Of a DNA stretch of 53,081 nucleotides, positions 18,373-27,100 are shown in pieces; within the stretch, counting starts at the first letter, position 1, and the number at the start of each line of letters is the position of its first letter. Source of the DNA: Bacillota bacterium. Lineage in GTDB: Bacteria > Bacillota > Clostridia > Peptostreptococcales > Anaerovoracaceae. Location: positions 1 to 53,081 of the forward strand of contig JAGAXF010000016.1 of assembly GCA_017941085.1 (NCBI GenBank), in the 5' to 3' direction. The notes below the pieces were generated by a model, which had not been told where the DNA came from, made no database searches, and was given only the letters and a program-made list of their open reading frames with translations. The position numbers and the translations under genes are program-made.

Positions 18373-19242
18373 ATGAGCAAAAGAAAAAGAGGCGACAGAA
18401 GAGACGGTACCTTAATCAGGGATTTGGATTCCATGCATTATATAATGCCCCTTATGTATCCCAACAGGTGCGATAACGAGGCATATATTTCCGAAATAAT
18501 AGATTTAACAAAGACTCAAGCATACCTAGATAAGAAAAACTCCGAGAATCCGGAGTACAAATACAATCTATTTCAGTTGGTTGTAACCGCTGTAGTTAAA
18601 ACCATTACTCTTCGTCCCAAGATGAACAGATTCGTTGCCAACTACAATATGTATCAGCGCAATGAGGTTTCCGCTGCATTTACAATCAAGAAGATTTTCT
18701 CCGACAACGGAGAAGAGGCTTTGGCCTTCCTGCATACGAAACCCACCGACAACATCGATTCTATTCACGACGAGATATACCGCCAGGTTAGTGCAATAAG
18801 AGTCAAGGACGAAAAGGACTCAGCCACGGATACCATGGACACCATACAAAAACTTCCTCTCTTTTTAAAGAGATGGATCGGCTATGCCGTTAGGTTCCTG
18901 GATAAACGAGGCAAAATGCCTCAATCCCTAATCGAAGGCGACCCCTATCAGTCTTCTGTAGTTCTTTCCAATCTTGGATCCATTAAACTACACGCAGGCT
19001 ATCACCACCTTACCAATTGGGGTACAACCTCTATTCTATGTATTATTGGGGAAAGGAAGCCTCGCTTAATTGCCGGAGAAGACGGCAAAGAAGAATTAAG
19101 AGATAGTGTAGACCTGGGCCTAACCATAGATGAGCGCCTTGCCGATGGTTACTATTATTCTAAAACCGTTAGGCTGCTTCGCACTCTCTTGGAAAATCCG
19201 GAGCTACTGGAGCTTCCCTTGGATCAGCCTGTTGAGTATTAA
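18373..19242 (+). CDS. CAT/E2-fold acyltransferase-like protein, catalytic His replaced
   Basis: 289 residues with an AGGAG ribosome binding site. The fold is that of chloramphenicol acetyltransferase and the catalytic domain of 2-oxoacid dehydrogenase E2: FQLVVTAVVKTITLRP, VVLSNLGSI, TSILCIIGERKPR, and the C-terminal LTIDERLADGYYYSK. In active enzymes this last motif is (D)HRxxDG with a catalytic His. Here that position is Glu254, while Asp258 and Gly259 remain. There is no lipoyl or E1-binding domain. It may bind acyl-CoA without classical acyl transfer, or use another chemistry. Confidence 0.75.
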   Translation: MSKRKRGDRRDGTLIRDLDSMHYIMPLMYPNRCDNEAYISEIIDLTKTQAYLDKKNSENPEYKYNLFQLVVTAVVKTITLRPKMNRFVANYNMYQRNEVSAAFTIKKIFSDNGEEALAFLHTKPTDNIDSIHDEIYRQVSAIRVKDEKDSATDTMDTIQKLPLFLKRWIGYAVRFLDKRGKMPQSLIEGDPYQSSVVLSNLGSIKLHAGYHHLTNWGTTSILCIIGERKPRLIAGEDGKEELRDSVDLGLTIDERLADGYYYSKTVRLLRTLLENPELLELPLDQPVEY

Positions 19243-19307
19243 CCCGCACACTGCAGCACGCTCAAGCACACCTCAGCACACTGAATAAACATATTGGATA
19301 TAAAATA

Positions 19308-19333
19308 GGGGCAGTCTTTCTAATGACTGTCCC
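19308..19333. terminator. Bidirectional terminator
   Basis: A perfect 8- to 9-bp stem (GGGCAGTC/GACTGTCCC) lies between the convergent CAT-fold and MATE genes, with TTAGTTTTA on one side and TATTTTATA on the other. The MATE stop codon sits in the loop. Confidence 0.75.
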
Positions 19334-21119
19334 TTAGTTTTATGGTTAGAACATTTAAGCCTATCATATTTTGGTAGATTACTTCATCCGCCAGTTCATG
19401 GACGATTCGAATTCCTACATTCTTGAGCGGATCTTCTTCGTCGGAGGAAACCATCTCGTATAGTTCCTCCGGATTAAAGGGAACGCAGTCGTCCTTAATT
19501 CTCAGTTGCACGTCTTTGCCCTCGCAAATCACATGAATGTCCACAGAATGCTTCTTGTTGTCTTCCGCAAATCCGTGATCCACCACATTGGCAGCCATTT
19601 CCTCCAAACAAAGTGCGGAATAGTAGGACAGTTTCTGGCTGATGCCATTATCCTCGCAGAATCTATGAACCCTCTCTGAAGTCTGGGCTACGTCATCCAT
19701 ATTATTAATCGTGTAGTTCAGACATTGATCATTCCTAATACCAAAACCATCGGAAAGCAGCAACCACTCTCCCAAATTCTTTGGCACCCTCTTCATAGTG
19801 AAGATACAGTATATGGGCGTAAGAAGAGCCGTAAGAAATATTCCAATGGGGTTCGCCAGCCATACACCCCTGGCTCCCAGAATGGGGGCCAGCACAAGGG
19901 ATGGAATAACCATGGAGAAGAATCCATCAAAGACAGAGAGAATATTTACAAAAACATTCTTTTGCATGGCCTGCATGTAGTTAGAGGAAACTACGCAGAA
20001 CAAAATCATAGGAATGCAGAGTCCATAAATAATTATCAGCTCCTTAGCCATATTAAAAACATTGCTTCCCTTGTCCGGGAAAAATATTCCCGAAATCTGG
20101 CCGGAAAGAAGTATCACTATTACGGCAAGAGCCACCGTAAGGGCCAGCCCTTTGGTAAAGACTATCTTAAACAGGTGCTTGATTGCAGCCACATTTTTCT
20201 CTCCGATAAAAATACTGGCAAGCATTCGCACAACTGCCCCGGCGCCGAGGCAATAGGAAATCAAAAGGCCGCTGATCATATTAAAGGCAGACATGGCTGA
20301 TAGCCCATCGTTCCCCGCATACGTAATCAGAATTCTGTTAACAACAAGTCCACGCATGGACAAACAGAAAACCAGCATTGCTCCGGGGATTCCTATTTTG
20401 ATTACATCCGGCAGCACATCCCAGGCGATGTTGTGCCTGCTATATTTAAGCTGCGCTTTGTCTGTCAAATAATACTGAGCCAGAATTAGAAAATAAACCA
20501 GGTTACTGGCGGATGTGGCAATGGCCAATCCCAGGATTCCCCACTTAAGAATTGCCACAAAGAAAATATCGAACAATACATTGGAAGTGATTAAGGCTCC
20601 GATGGCCACATAGGTTCTCTTGGATTGCTGTTCCAACTGCAAGAAGGATGCTATCTGCTGTCCCAGAAGCAAAGGAATAATTCCTATGGCATAGCCACGG
20701 ATATATAGAACCAGAGGAGCCTTAAGCTCAGGAGTTGCTCCCAGCACCACAGCCATGGGGCCACTTAAGAATACGCTTATTAGAGTAAGCGCCACACCGA
20801 TAATAAGGGTAACCGTAATATTCAAAGAAAAAATATTCTTTGTCTTTTCCTTGTCAGCCGCTCCCATGTATCTGCCGCACAGCACAGAAGTACCACCCAG
20901 AAGCACTGCACCTATGGCTCCCAGCAAATTAACCATAGAATAATAAAGACCAACCACACCAACAGTTGTGGCGTCTATAAACTGCCCGGCAATTACACCA
21001 TCTACGATGGAGTTTATCGAGCTCATTGCAACGATCATAACCTGAATGGGCAGAAACTTAAAGAATAAACTACTGATTATGTCCTTACCGTCTTTTGTTT
21101 GGATTACCGGTATATTCAT
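19320..21119 (-). CDS. MATE-family transporter fused to an RsbW-like ATPase domain
   Basis: 599 residues. Residues 1-~455 are a MATE (multidrug and toxin extrusion) transporter with 12 helices, e.g. SSINSIVDGVIAGQFIDATT and the matching second-half repeat. The C-terminal ~130 residues form a cytoplasmic GHKL ATP-binding domain of the anti-sigma kinase type (RsbW/SpoIIAB): N box CLEEMAANVVDHG, IKDDCVPFNPEE, NVGIRIVHEL. MATE transporters normally lack this. The gene starts 5 nt after the M3-like gene stops and has no clear Shine-Dalgarno of its own, so it is probably translationally coupled. Confidence 0.88.
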   Translation of the reverse strand: MNIPVIQTKDGKDIISSLFFKFLPIQVMIVAMSSINSIVDGVIAGQFIDATTVGVVGLYYSMVNLLGAIGAVLLGGTSVLCGRYMGAADKEKTKNIFSLNITVTLIIGVALTLISVFLSGPMAVVLGATPELKAPLVLYIRGYAIGIIPLLLGQQIASFLQLEQQSKRTYVAIGALITSNVLFDIFFVAILKWGILGLAIATSASNLVYFLILAQYYLTDKAQLKYSRHNIAWDVLPDVIKIGIPGAMLVFCLSMRGLVVNRILITYAGNDGLSAMSAFNMISGLLISYCLGAGAVVRMLASIFIGEKNVAAIKHLFKIVFTKGLALTVALAVIVILLSGQISGIFFPDKGSNVFNMAKELIIIYGLCIPMILFCVVSSNYMQAMQKNVFVNILSVFDGFFSMVIPSLVLAPILGARGVWLANPIGIFLTALLTPIYCIFTMKRVPKNLGEWLLLSDGFGIRNDQCLNYTINNMDDVAQTSERVHRFCEDNGISQKLSYYSALCLEEMAANVVDHGFAEDNKKHSVDIHVICEGKDVQLRIKDDCVPFNPEELYEMVSSDEEDPLKNVGIRIVHELADEVIYQNMIGLNVLTIKLRDSH

Positions 21120-21124
21120 AATAA

Positions 21125-22846
21125 CTATTTAAAATCCTTTTCCAGATATTCTTCTACCATTTCCTTGGCATAGCTAATGGCCTTTGCCACCGCCCCTTCT
21201 TGGAACAAAGGTGTAAGATTGGCTTTTTCAACCACCTGAGAATAACCCAACCGGCCGCCCTGCTTAATTAAGTCCATGTACTCTTGCCAGGTAACTTCCG
21301 GATGAGAATCATATTTCTTCTTCATCTCCAAGGCATGGACCCTTGCCAAGGAGTAGTCAATATAATAGAAGGGATAAAGGAAAATATGAGGCACATTGTA
21401 CCAGTATCCTCCCCTGTCCAAAAAGTCATCTTCATCATACTTTCTCCAGGGCAAATACTTTTCTTCCAACTTGCGCCATTCCAGGGTGCGCTCCTTGGGA
21501 GTTAAGCTTGGATTGGCATAACAGATATGCTGGAACTCGTCCACCGCACATCCAATTGGAATAAGAGTTATCAGCTCCTGAAGATTGTAGAAACGATATT
21601 TGTCTGCATCATCACCAAAGAAATCCTCGGCATAATCATAAGCAAATAAACACATGGAGAGAGCATATATCTCCATTATCTCTGAGGATGCATCATAGTA
21701 TTCTTTGATGGGTTGGGCGCGAGAGGCCGTATATCTGGTAAAGGCTTCACCTAAATCTCCTGCCACCACCTGAAAATCTGCTATGGTTCCATCAAAGCGG
21801 CTGAACACAAAGGGAGCCTTCTTTCCCAAAAGAATAGTTCCATAACCGAGGGTAGCCTTACCCGGTCTATCCTCGTACTCAAATAGTTCATGGTCCAGCA
21901 TATAGTCTATGAACTCGCCGGTTTCCTGGCTAATGCTGTGGTACATATTCCTGGCCTTTTCTATCATGTACTCGTCGTCACCAATGCGTCGAGCATTTCC
22001 TCCCGGGAATACCGCCTTCTCATCATAAGCCATTATCTCATCAACGCCCAATCTCTTCCTTTGGGCCTCAAACATTTTTTCACAAAGAGGAACAACCTCT
22101 TCCACCACCTGTTTGCGGAAAACCTCTATATCCTCAGGAGTGTAGTATAAATGCTTGTTTTGGAGATAACCAATAGGTATAAAATTGTCATAGCCCAGTT
22201 TTCGGGCAATTTGATTCCTTATATCAAGAAGCTCTCCCCATATCTCTTCTAGCTTGGGTTCATTTTTCTTTATAGCTTCTGAAAAGGCTGCGTAGGCCGC
22301 CTTCCTAACCTCTCTGTCATTATGGCCAAATAAAACCTTAAGCTGGCTGATGCTTTTAGCCTCACCCATAAGCTCTCCTTGGGCGGAGGCCATAATATCC
22401 TGATATTCTGAAGCCAGCTCGCTTTCCCTTTGATAGAGGGGAATAGCGTCATTGCAGAATGTTTTCTTCTGGATATCGGATCCGATGAAATAGGCAGGTC
22501 CGAGTTTCTCCTCAATATAGTCTCTGAATTGGCTGTTATAAACCGCCTCTCCAAACTTCAGAACAGCCTGGTCATAATAAATCATATTCTCATCGAACCA
22601 ATGCTGCTGCTCCTTATAAAAAGGATCCTGGGTGTCCAGGGTTCCTTTAATGAAAACAAAGCGAACCAGGTCATCGGCTTTACTGGTTAAAGTATCCAGC
22701 TCAAGAATAACCTGCAGCACATCATCACCGGAGGTGGCCTCTTCTACTCTCTTAATGGCATCATCAAAAACATCTTGATAAACCCTAAGATCCGGCCTTG
22801 CAAATTTTAATTCACTAAACTTCCACTTGGTGGTGTCAACGCTCAT
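21125..22846 (-). CDS. M3-family oligoendopeptidase homologue lacking the zinc motif
   Basis: 573 residues aligning over its full length with PepF-like M3 oligoendopeptidases: N-terminal helical region, then FSRFDGTIADFQVVAGDLGE, IGCAVDEFQHICYANPSLTPKER, YLPWRKYDEDDFLDRGGYW and a PFYYIDYSLARV-like end. Active enzymes have HExxH where this protein reads GDLGE (residues 363-367): both zinc His and the catalytic Glu are changed. A Glu equivalent to the third ligand remains in SSEIMEIYALSM. It is probably catalytically dead yet otherwise intact. AGGTG precedes the ATG at 22846, so I prefer it to the GTG at 22855. Confidence 0.88.
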   Translation of the reverse strand: MSVDTTKWKFSELKFARPDLRVYQDVFDDAIKRVEEATSGDDVLQVILELDTLTSKADDLVRFVFIKGTLDTQDPFYKEQQHWFDENMIYYDQAVLKFGEAVYNSQFRDYIEEKLGPAYFIGSDIQKKTFCNDAIPLYQRESELASEYQDIMASAQGELMGEAKSISQLKVLFGHNDREVRKAAYAAFSEAIKKNEPKLEEIWGELLDIRNQIARKLGYDNFIPIGYLQNKHLYYTPEDIEVFRKQVVEEVVPLCEKMFEAQRKRLGVDEIMAYDEKAVFPGGNARRIGDDEYMIEKARNMYHSISQETGEFIDYMLDHELFEYEDRPGKATLGYGTILLGKKAPFVFSRFDGTIADFQVVAGDLGEAFTRYTASRAQPIKEYYDASSEIMEIYALSMCLFAYDYAEDFFGDDADKYRFYNLQELITLIPIGCAVDEFQHICYANPSLTPKERTLEWRKLEEKYLPWRKYDEDDFLDRGGYWYNVPHIFLYPFYYIDYSLARVHALEMKKKYDSHPEVTWQEYMDLIKQGGRLGYSQVVEKANLTPLFQEGAVAKAISYAKEMVEEYLEKDFK

Positions 22847-22930
22847 ATTTTTCACCTAAATTCCTCTTAATATCTATAACATATTATAGCATAAACATTC
22901 AGTTTTCCGAAGCAATCAAAGGAAGATGAA

Positions 22931-24028
22931 CTATCTAGAAATATCTATTATTACATATTCAGAAAAGGTTCCGGTTTTAAAAGGAACCGCCCATCCGGAA
23001 ACTCCGGAGGTAACTATAAAGTCCGTACTCTCCCTTTTTTCGTGGCCGTAGACTTTGTCATTTACCTTCATAAGGCGACCCAAAATCCCTGCCGGAAACA
23101 TGTGTCCCCCATGGGTATGACCGGATATAACCATATCCGGCGCCGCTAGGGTTTCATTGTCATAGTCATTTGGCTGATGATCTAGCATGATGGAATAACT
23201 GGTTCTGTCCACTCCCTCCATTATCACCGAAGCGCTTTTTCGGCTTGCAAAGGTGCGATCCAGCCTTCCCACAAGGGTTATTCCGCAAGGAAGCTCCACA
23301 CATTCATCCCGAAGGATTGTTATACCCTTTGACTCTATAGCCTTTGCCAATTCAGCAGAATCAAAATCCCTATAGTTATAGTATCCATTGTCATGGTTTC
23401 CATAAACAAAGTAAACTCCGTACTTGGTTTCTAAATCCCCTAGAGCTTTACAGGCCATTAGCATGTCCTCCTTGGGAGTCTCGTCGTCCACATAATCCCC
23501 TACGACAACCACCAAATCCGGATTCGCCTGCTGAAGGTTCTCCATAGCCTTGGCAAAGTTCTTCCCACTCAGGGTCTTACCCAGATGAGAGTCAGCAATT
23601 GCAGCGATTCTAACAGGCGATTCAATGTCCTTGGATGTGGCGACTTCATAATGGGTTTCTCTTATATGATGTGCGTTATACCAACCAACGGAAAGATAGA
23701 TTATGGTAAATATTATAGCCACATAGCCTGCATAGTATTTAATCTCTGTGCTTTTTCGAAGTTTATTTATGATAAAACCACACAGATCGAATACTATCCA
23801 AAACAAGAAAAGATGAAGAAGCACAACAGTTACAGTAACTGTGTTCATAAAAAAATAGAAAGGAGCTACCAAAACCACCGGTACTAAAAAAGCCAAAAGC
23901 CATCCCAGAAGCTTGCTCTTCTCCCCAATACTTTGAACCCAAGAAAACTTGTGAGCCCTAACGCCCAAGTATATGACCATAAGGGTTATAAGGAAGGGTA
24001 TGATTGTAAAGGCGATTCTCCAAAACAT
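22931..24028 (-). CDS. Membrane-anchored metallophosphoesterase (YkuE-like)
   Basis: 365 residues from the ATG at 24028, which has AGAGG 6 nt upstream; an earlier ATG at 24067 has none. Four hydrophobic helices fill residues 1-~125. The calcineurin-type domain follows with IAAIADSHLG (D-x-H), VVVGDYVDDE (GD), YGNHDNGYY (GNHD), and SGHTHGGHMFP (GHTHGG) metal ligands. Relatives hydrolyse UDP-diacylglucosamine-like lipids or cyclic nucleotides; the substrate here is open. Confidence 0.9.
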   Translation of the reverse strand: MFWRIAFTIIPFLITLMVIYLGVRAHKFSWVQSIGEKSKLLGWLLAFLVPVVLVAPFYFFMNTVTVTVVLLHLFLFWIVFDLCGFIINKLRKSTEIKYYAGYVAIIFTIIYLSVGWYNAHHIRETHYEVATSKDIESPVRIAAIADSHLGKTLSGKNFAKAMENLQQANPDLVVVVGDYVDDETPKEDMLMACKALGDLETKYGVYFVYGNHDNGYYNYRDFDSAELAKAIESKGITILRDECVELPCGITLVGRLDRTFASRKSASVIMEGVDRTSYSIMLDHQPNDYDNETLAAPDMVISGHTHGGHMFPAGILGRLMKVNDKVYGHEKRESTDFIVTSGVSGWAVPFKTGTFSEYVIIDISR

Positions 24029-24093
24029 TGTATACCTCTTGAAGTCCAAGAATATATGATTTTTCATATACCCATTAATTCTTTATTCAAATG

Positions 24094-24116
24094 GAGCGGT
24101 TCCAAAGGAACCGCCC
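24094..24116 (-). terminator. Terminator of the large secreted protein gene
   Basis: On the minus strand GGGGCGGTTCC and GGAACCGCTCC form a stem with a TTT loop, about 75 nt after the stop codon. The downstream T run is weak (ATTTGAAT). It is part of the 62-bp repeat. Confidence 0.6.
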
Positions 24117-24157
24117 CACTCTTAAGTGTTTACTTGTTTGGCAAAGTTGGTTTTATC
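24096..24157. repeat. 62-bp direct repeat, copy 1
   Basis: This 62-bp stretch recurs without a mismatch at 29097-29158 in the same orientation. It includes most of a terminator stem (GCGGTTCC...GGAACCGC) and about 40 bp on its 5' (minus-strand) side. The two copies lie 5.0 kb apart and bracket the gene for the large secreted protein with its promoter. Confidence 0.9.
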
Positions 24158-24189
24158 CATCTTTCTGCCTGTTTTCTTCTTCCTGTCTG

Positions 24190-27100
24190 TTAAGCTATTG
24201 TCGCATATGCTACAAACATCTGCTTTCCATACTTGTACTGATCTCCAGCCTTGATGTAGGTTCGTACATAGACTCCTGTTCCCTTATCTCTTGCCAGGAA
24301 TGTTCCAGTTGCCTTTAATTCTGCTTCTACGTACTTATTGTTTCCGGCTTCCATCTCTTCTGTCAACTCGCCGTCTCTGTAAATCAGAACTCCATACTTT
24401 GTCTCTCCTTCACCTTCGTAATTGTTCTCATAGGTGAACTTGATGCGGTCATTCTCATCATACTTCTCTACCTTGGTGATCTTTGTAAGAAGCTCATCAT
24501 GAGTGATGAATACCTGCTCTCCATACTTTATCTGGCTTCCAATCTTTATGTATGGTCTTACATAGATTCCTGTTCCCTTATCTTTTGCCAGGAACGTTCC
24601 AGATTCCTTCAAGGCTGCGTCCACGTACTTATCATTTCCGACTTCCATGTCCTCTGTCAGTTCTCCGTCTCTGTAGATAAGTACTCCGTATGTTGCTTCC
24701 GTTTCTCCGTCGTACTTGTTTTCGTATGAGAATTTTATTCTTCCTTCATCATCGTATTTCTCTGCCTTTGTAATCTTCGCCTCGGCTTCATCTAATGCCT
24801 TCTTCTGCTCGGCATAATCTACATAAACCTGCTCGCCATAGATATAATCGTTTCCTGCCTTAATATATGGTCTTACATAGACTCCTGTTCCCTTATCCTT
24901 CGCCAGGAATGTTCCAGATTCCTTCAGGGCGGCATCTACGTACTTATCATTTCCAACGATCATATTCTCATTCAGTTCACCGTCTCTATAAATCAGAACT
25001 CCGTATGTTGCTTCCCCTTCTCCTTTGTACTCATTCTCATAGGTGAATCTTATACGGCCCGCATCATCTGCTATCTCATATCCGCTGATCTTGCTGGTTC
25101 CGATTACGGACGGGGCTGCTACTTCCCATGTTATCTCGCGGGTTCCCTGGTATGTCATTTTACCTACGATTTCAATCTCAAACACTCCTATTTCATAGGA
25201 TTCGTTATTGTGGATTTCGTAGTCTCTTCCTTCTACAAGATTCTTCTTTGTGGTTTCGTCATAAAGTACTATGTCACTGCACTTTGTAACGGTTCCTTCT
25301 GCAAGCGGGCTCTTCTCGGTATAGGTTACCTTGATGTCTTTTGCATCAATGAACTTGGCCTTCATTATAAATGGCTTGGGCTGAATGTTGTTGCCGAACT
25401 CATAGTTCTTAGCGTATTCGTTCTTTACTACTTCGCTCTCTTCCTCTTCCGTTCCTGTTGGTTCGGTTCCTGCTGGTTCGTTACCTGTAGGTTCCGTTCC
25501 TACTGGTTCGGCTTCTGCCTCATCTATGGTCTTACCCTCGAAACGGTGGTTAGTCACTTTGCCGGATGTTTCATCTTCATCGGCTGCCGGTTTCCATACA
25601 ATGTAATCCTGGGTGAAGAATTCTGCTTCTTCTTCAAGGAGTCCTTCATTAGGTGTCTCAGGTGTCTCAATCTGATACACTGTCTTAACTACCTTTGGTG
25701 GTTCTTCACCATATGTGTAGACTTCCTTATCAAGGACTGCTTCTACTTTAACTGGTCTCTTAGTGATATGTACATCCTTTACTAGCTCAACTGTATCATA
25801 TCCTGTTGCACTTACGATTGCCTTTGCTAGATAGTCTCCGGCATCCTTTGGTGCTGCTTCCAGCTTATCACTAGCTGCTACCCATTCGGTTTCTAGTGCT
25901 GTAGGCTCTGTTGGGTCTGTAGGCTCTGTAGGCTCTGTAGGCTCTGTTGGCTCTGTTGGCTCTGTGGGCGTAACTTCCTCCTCTTTAGCTTCATAGTATT
26001 CCCATGTTACCTCTGCATTTTCCGGAAGTTCTCCTCGCACAAGCTCTAGCATGCCGGTTACATCTTCTCCGTCATATACCTTGGTTCCTTCTGTATCTTT
26101 ATACTCGTTTCTCCAATCTAGTTTCGCAGGGTTTTCGATGCTATCTATTCCCCATACTAGATTGTCTACATCTTTATAGTTATTCAGTCCCTTTAACTGT
26201 ACATTATAGGTACCCGGGTTAACTCTCTCACGGGCTCCTGCTACAGCATAGTCCTTTTCAAGTACTAGATTAAGACCAAGTACTTCGTCGCGAACTTCAG
26301 CATCAACCTTTACTGATTGTTTCTCACCGGTAAAGTCAAATGTGGTTCCTTCCTTGAAGGTTCCTTTAACTTCTATCAGTTTTGCTGTAATGTCCTTTGT
26401 TTTTTCTTCCGGTTCACCACTGGTTGTGGTTGCTGTAATTGATTTTGGCTCTACTGTGAACTTAGGCGCCTTATTCATTAGCTTGAAGCTATAGTTCTTG
26501 TCTGTTGCTGTTTCTTGCAGTTCGTATGCATAGCTTCCTGCGTTAAGGTATGGAACCTTCTTTTCCTGATCTTCCATCACAGGTATTTCACTGTCACCCT
26601 CTTCAAATACCGGCTTTCCTAATTCATCAACCTTCTGCACTTTTTCAGTTATAGTTCCTGTTGTTATATCCTTTTCCTTATCATAGGATACATCCAGGAT
26701 GTCGCCGAAGTTTTCTGGTTCTCCTTCTAACTCTACTATTCCTTCCACTGTATACTCAGGTTCTTCAAGAACCTTTCCTCCGAAGGTTATCTTCTGACCT
26801 GCTACCGGTTTTATGGTTACTTCCTTCTTATGGATTTCAAAAGGAACAGTAAAGGTCAGGTCCTCGTAGTTTCTAGTATGCAGGGTGATAACTGCATATT
26901 TCTCACCAGCGTTTTTGGCCACATTATTATCTATGTCTACTTTTTCGTATGTTGGCTCTGTCTGTGGTTCTTCCCCTTGTTCGGGTTCCACTTCCTCATC
27001 CTTCTGGAATTTATCTATTATAAGCTCTGTGCCTTTATGGTTAAGGAGTTCTTCCTTCCTTGCTCCATCATAGGTAAAGTCATCATCTACGTTAACTACT

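Noticed and set aside
24190..24300. LPXTG-type sorting signal at the end of the secreted protein
   Set aside because: The protein ends FVAYATIA with no hydrophobic helix or LPXTG-like motif.
25900..25970. CRISPR-like array
   Set aside because: The 9-nt periodicity is in-frame (Pro-Thr-Glu) coding repeats without spacers.
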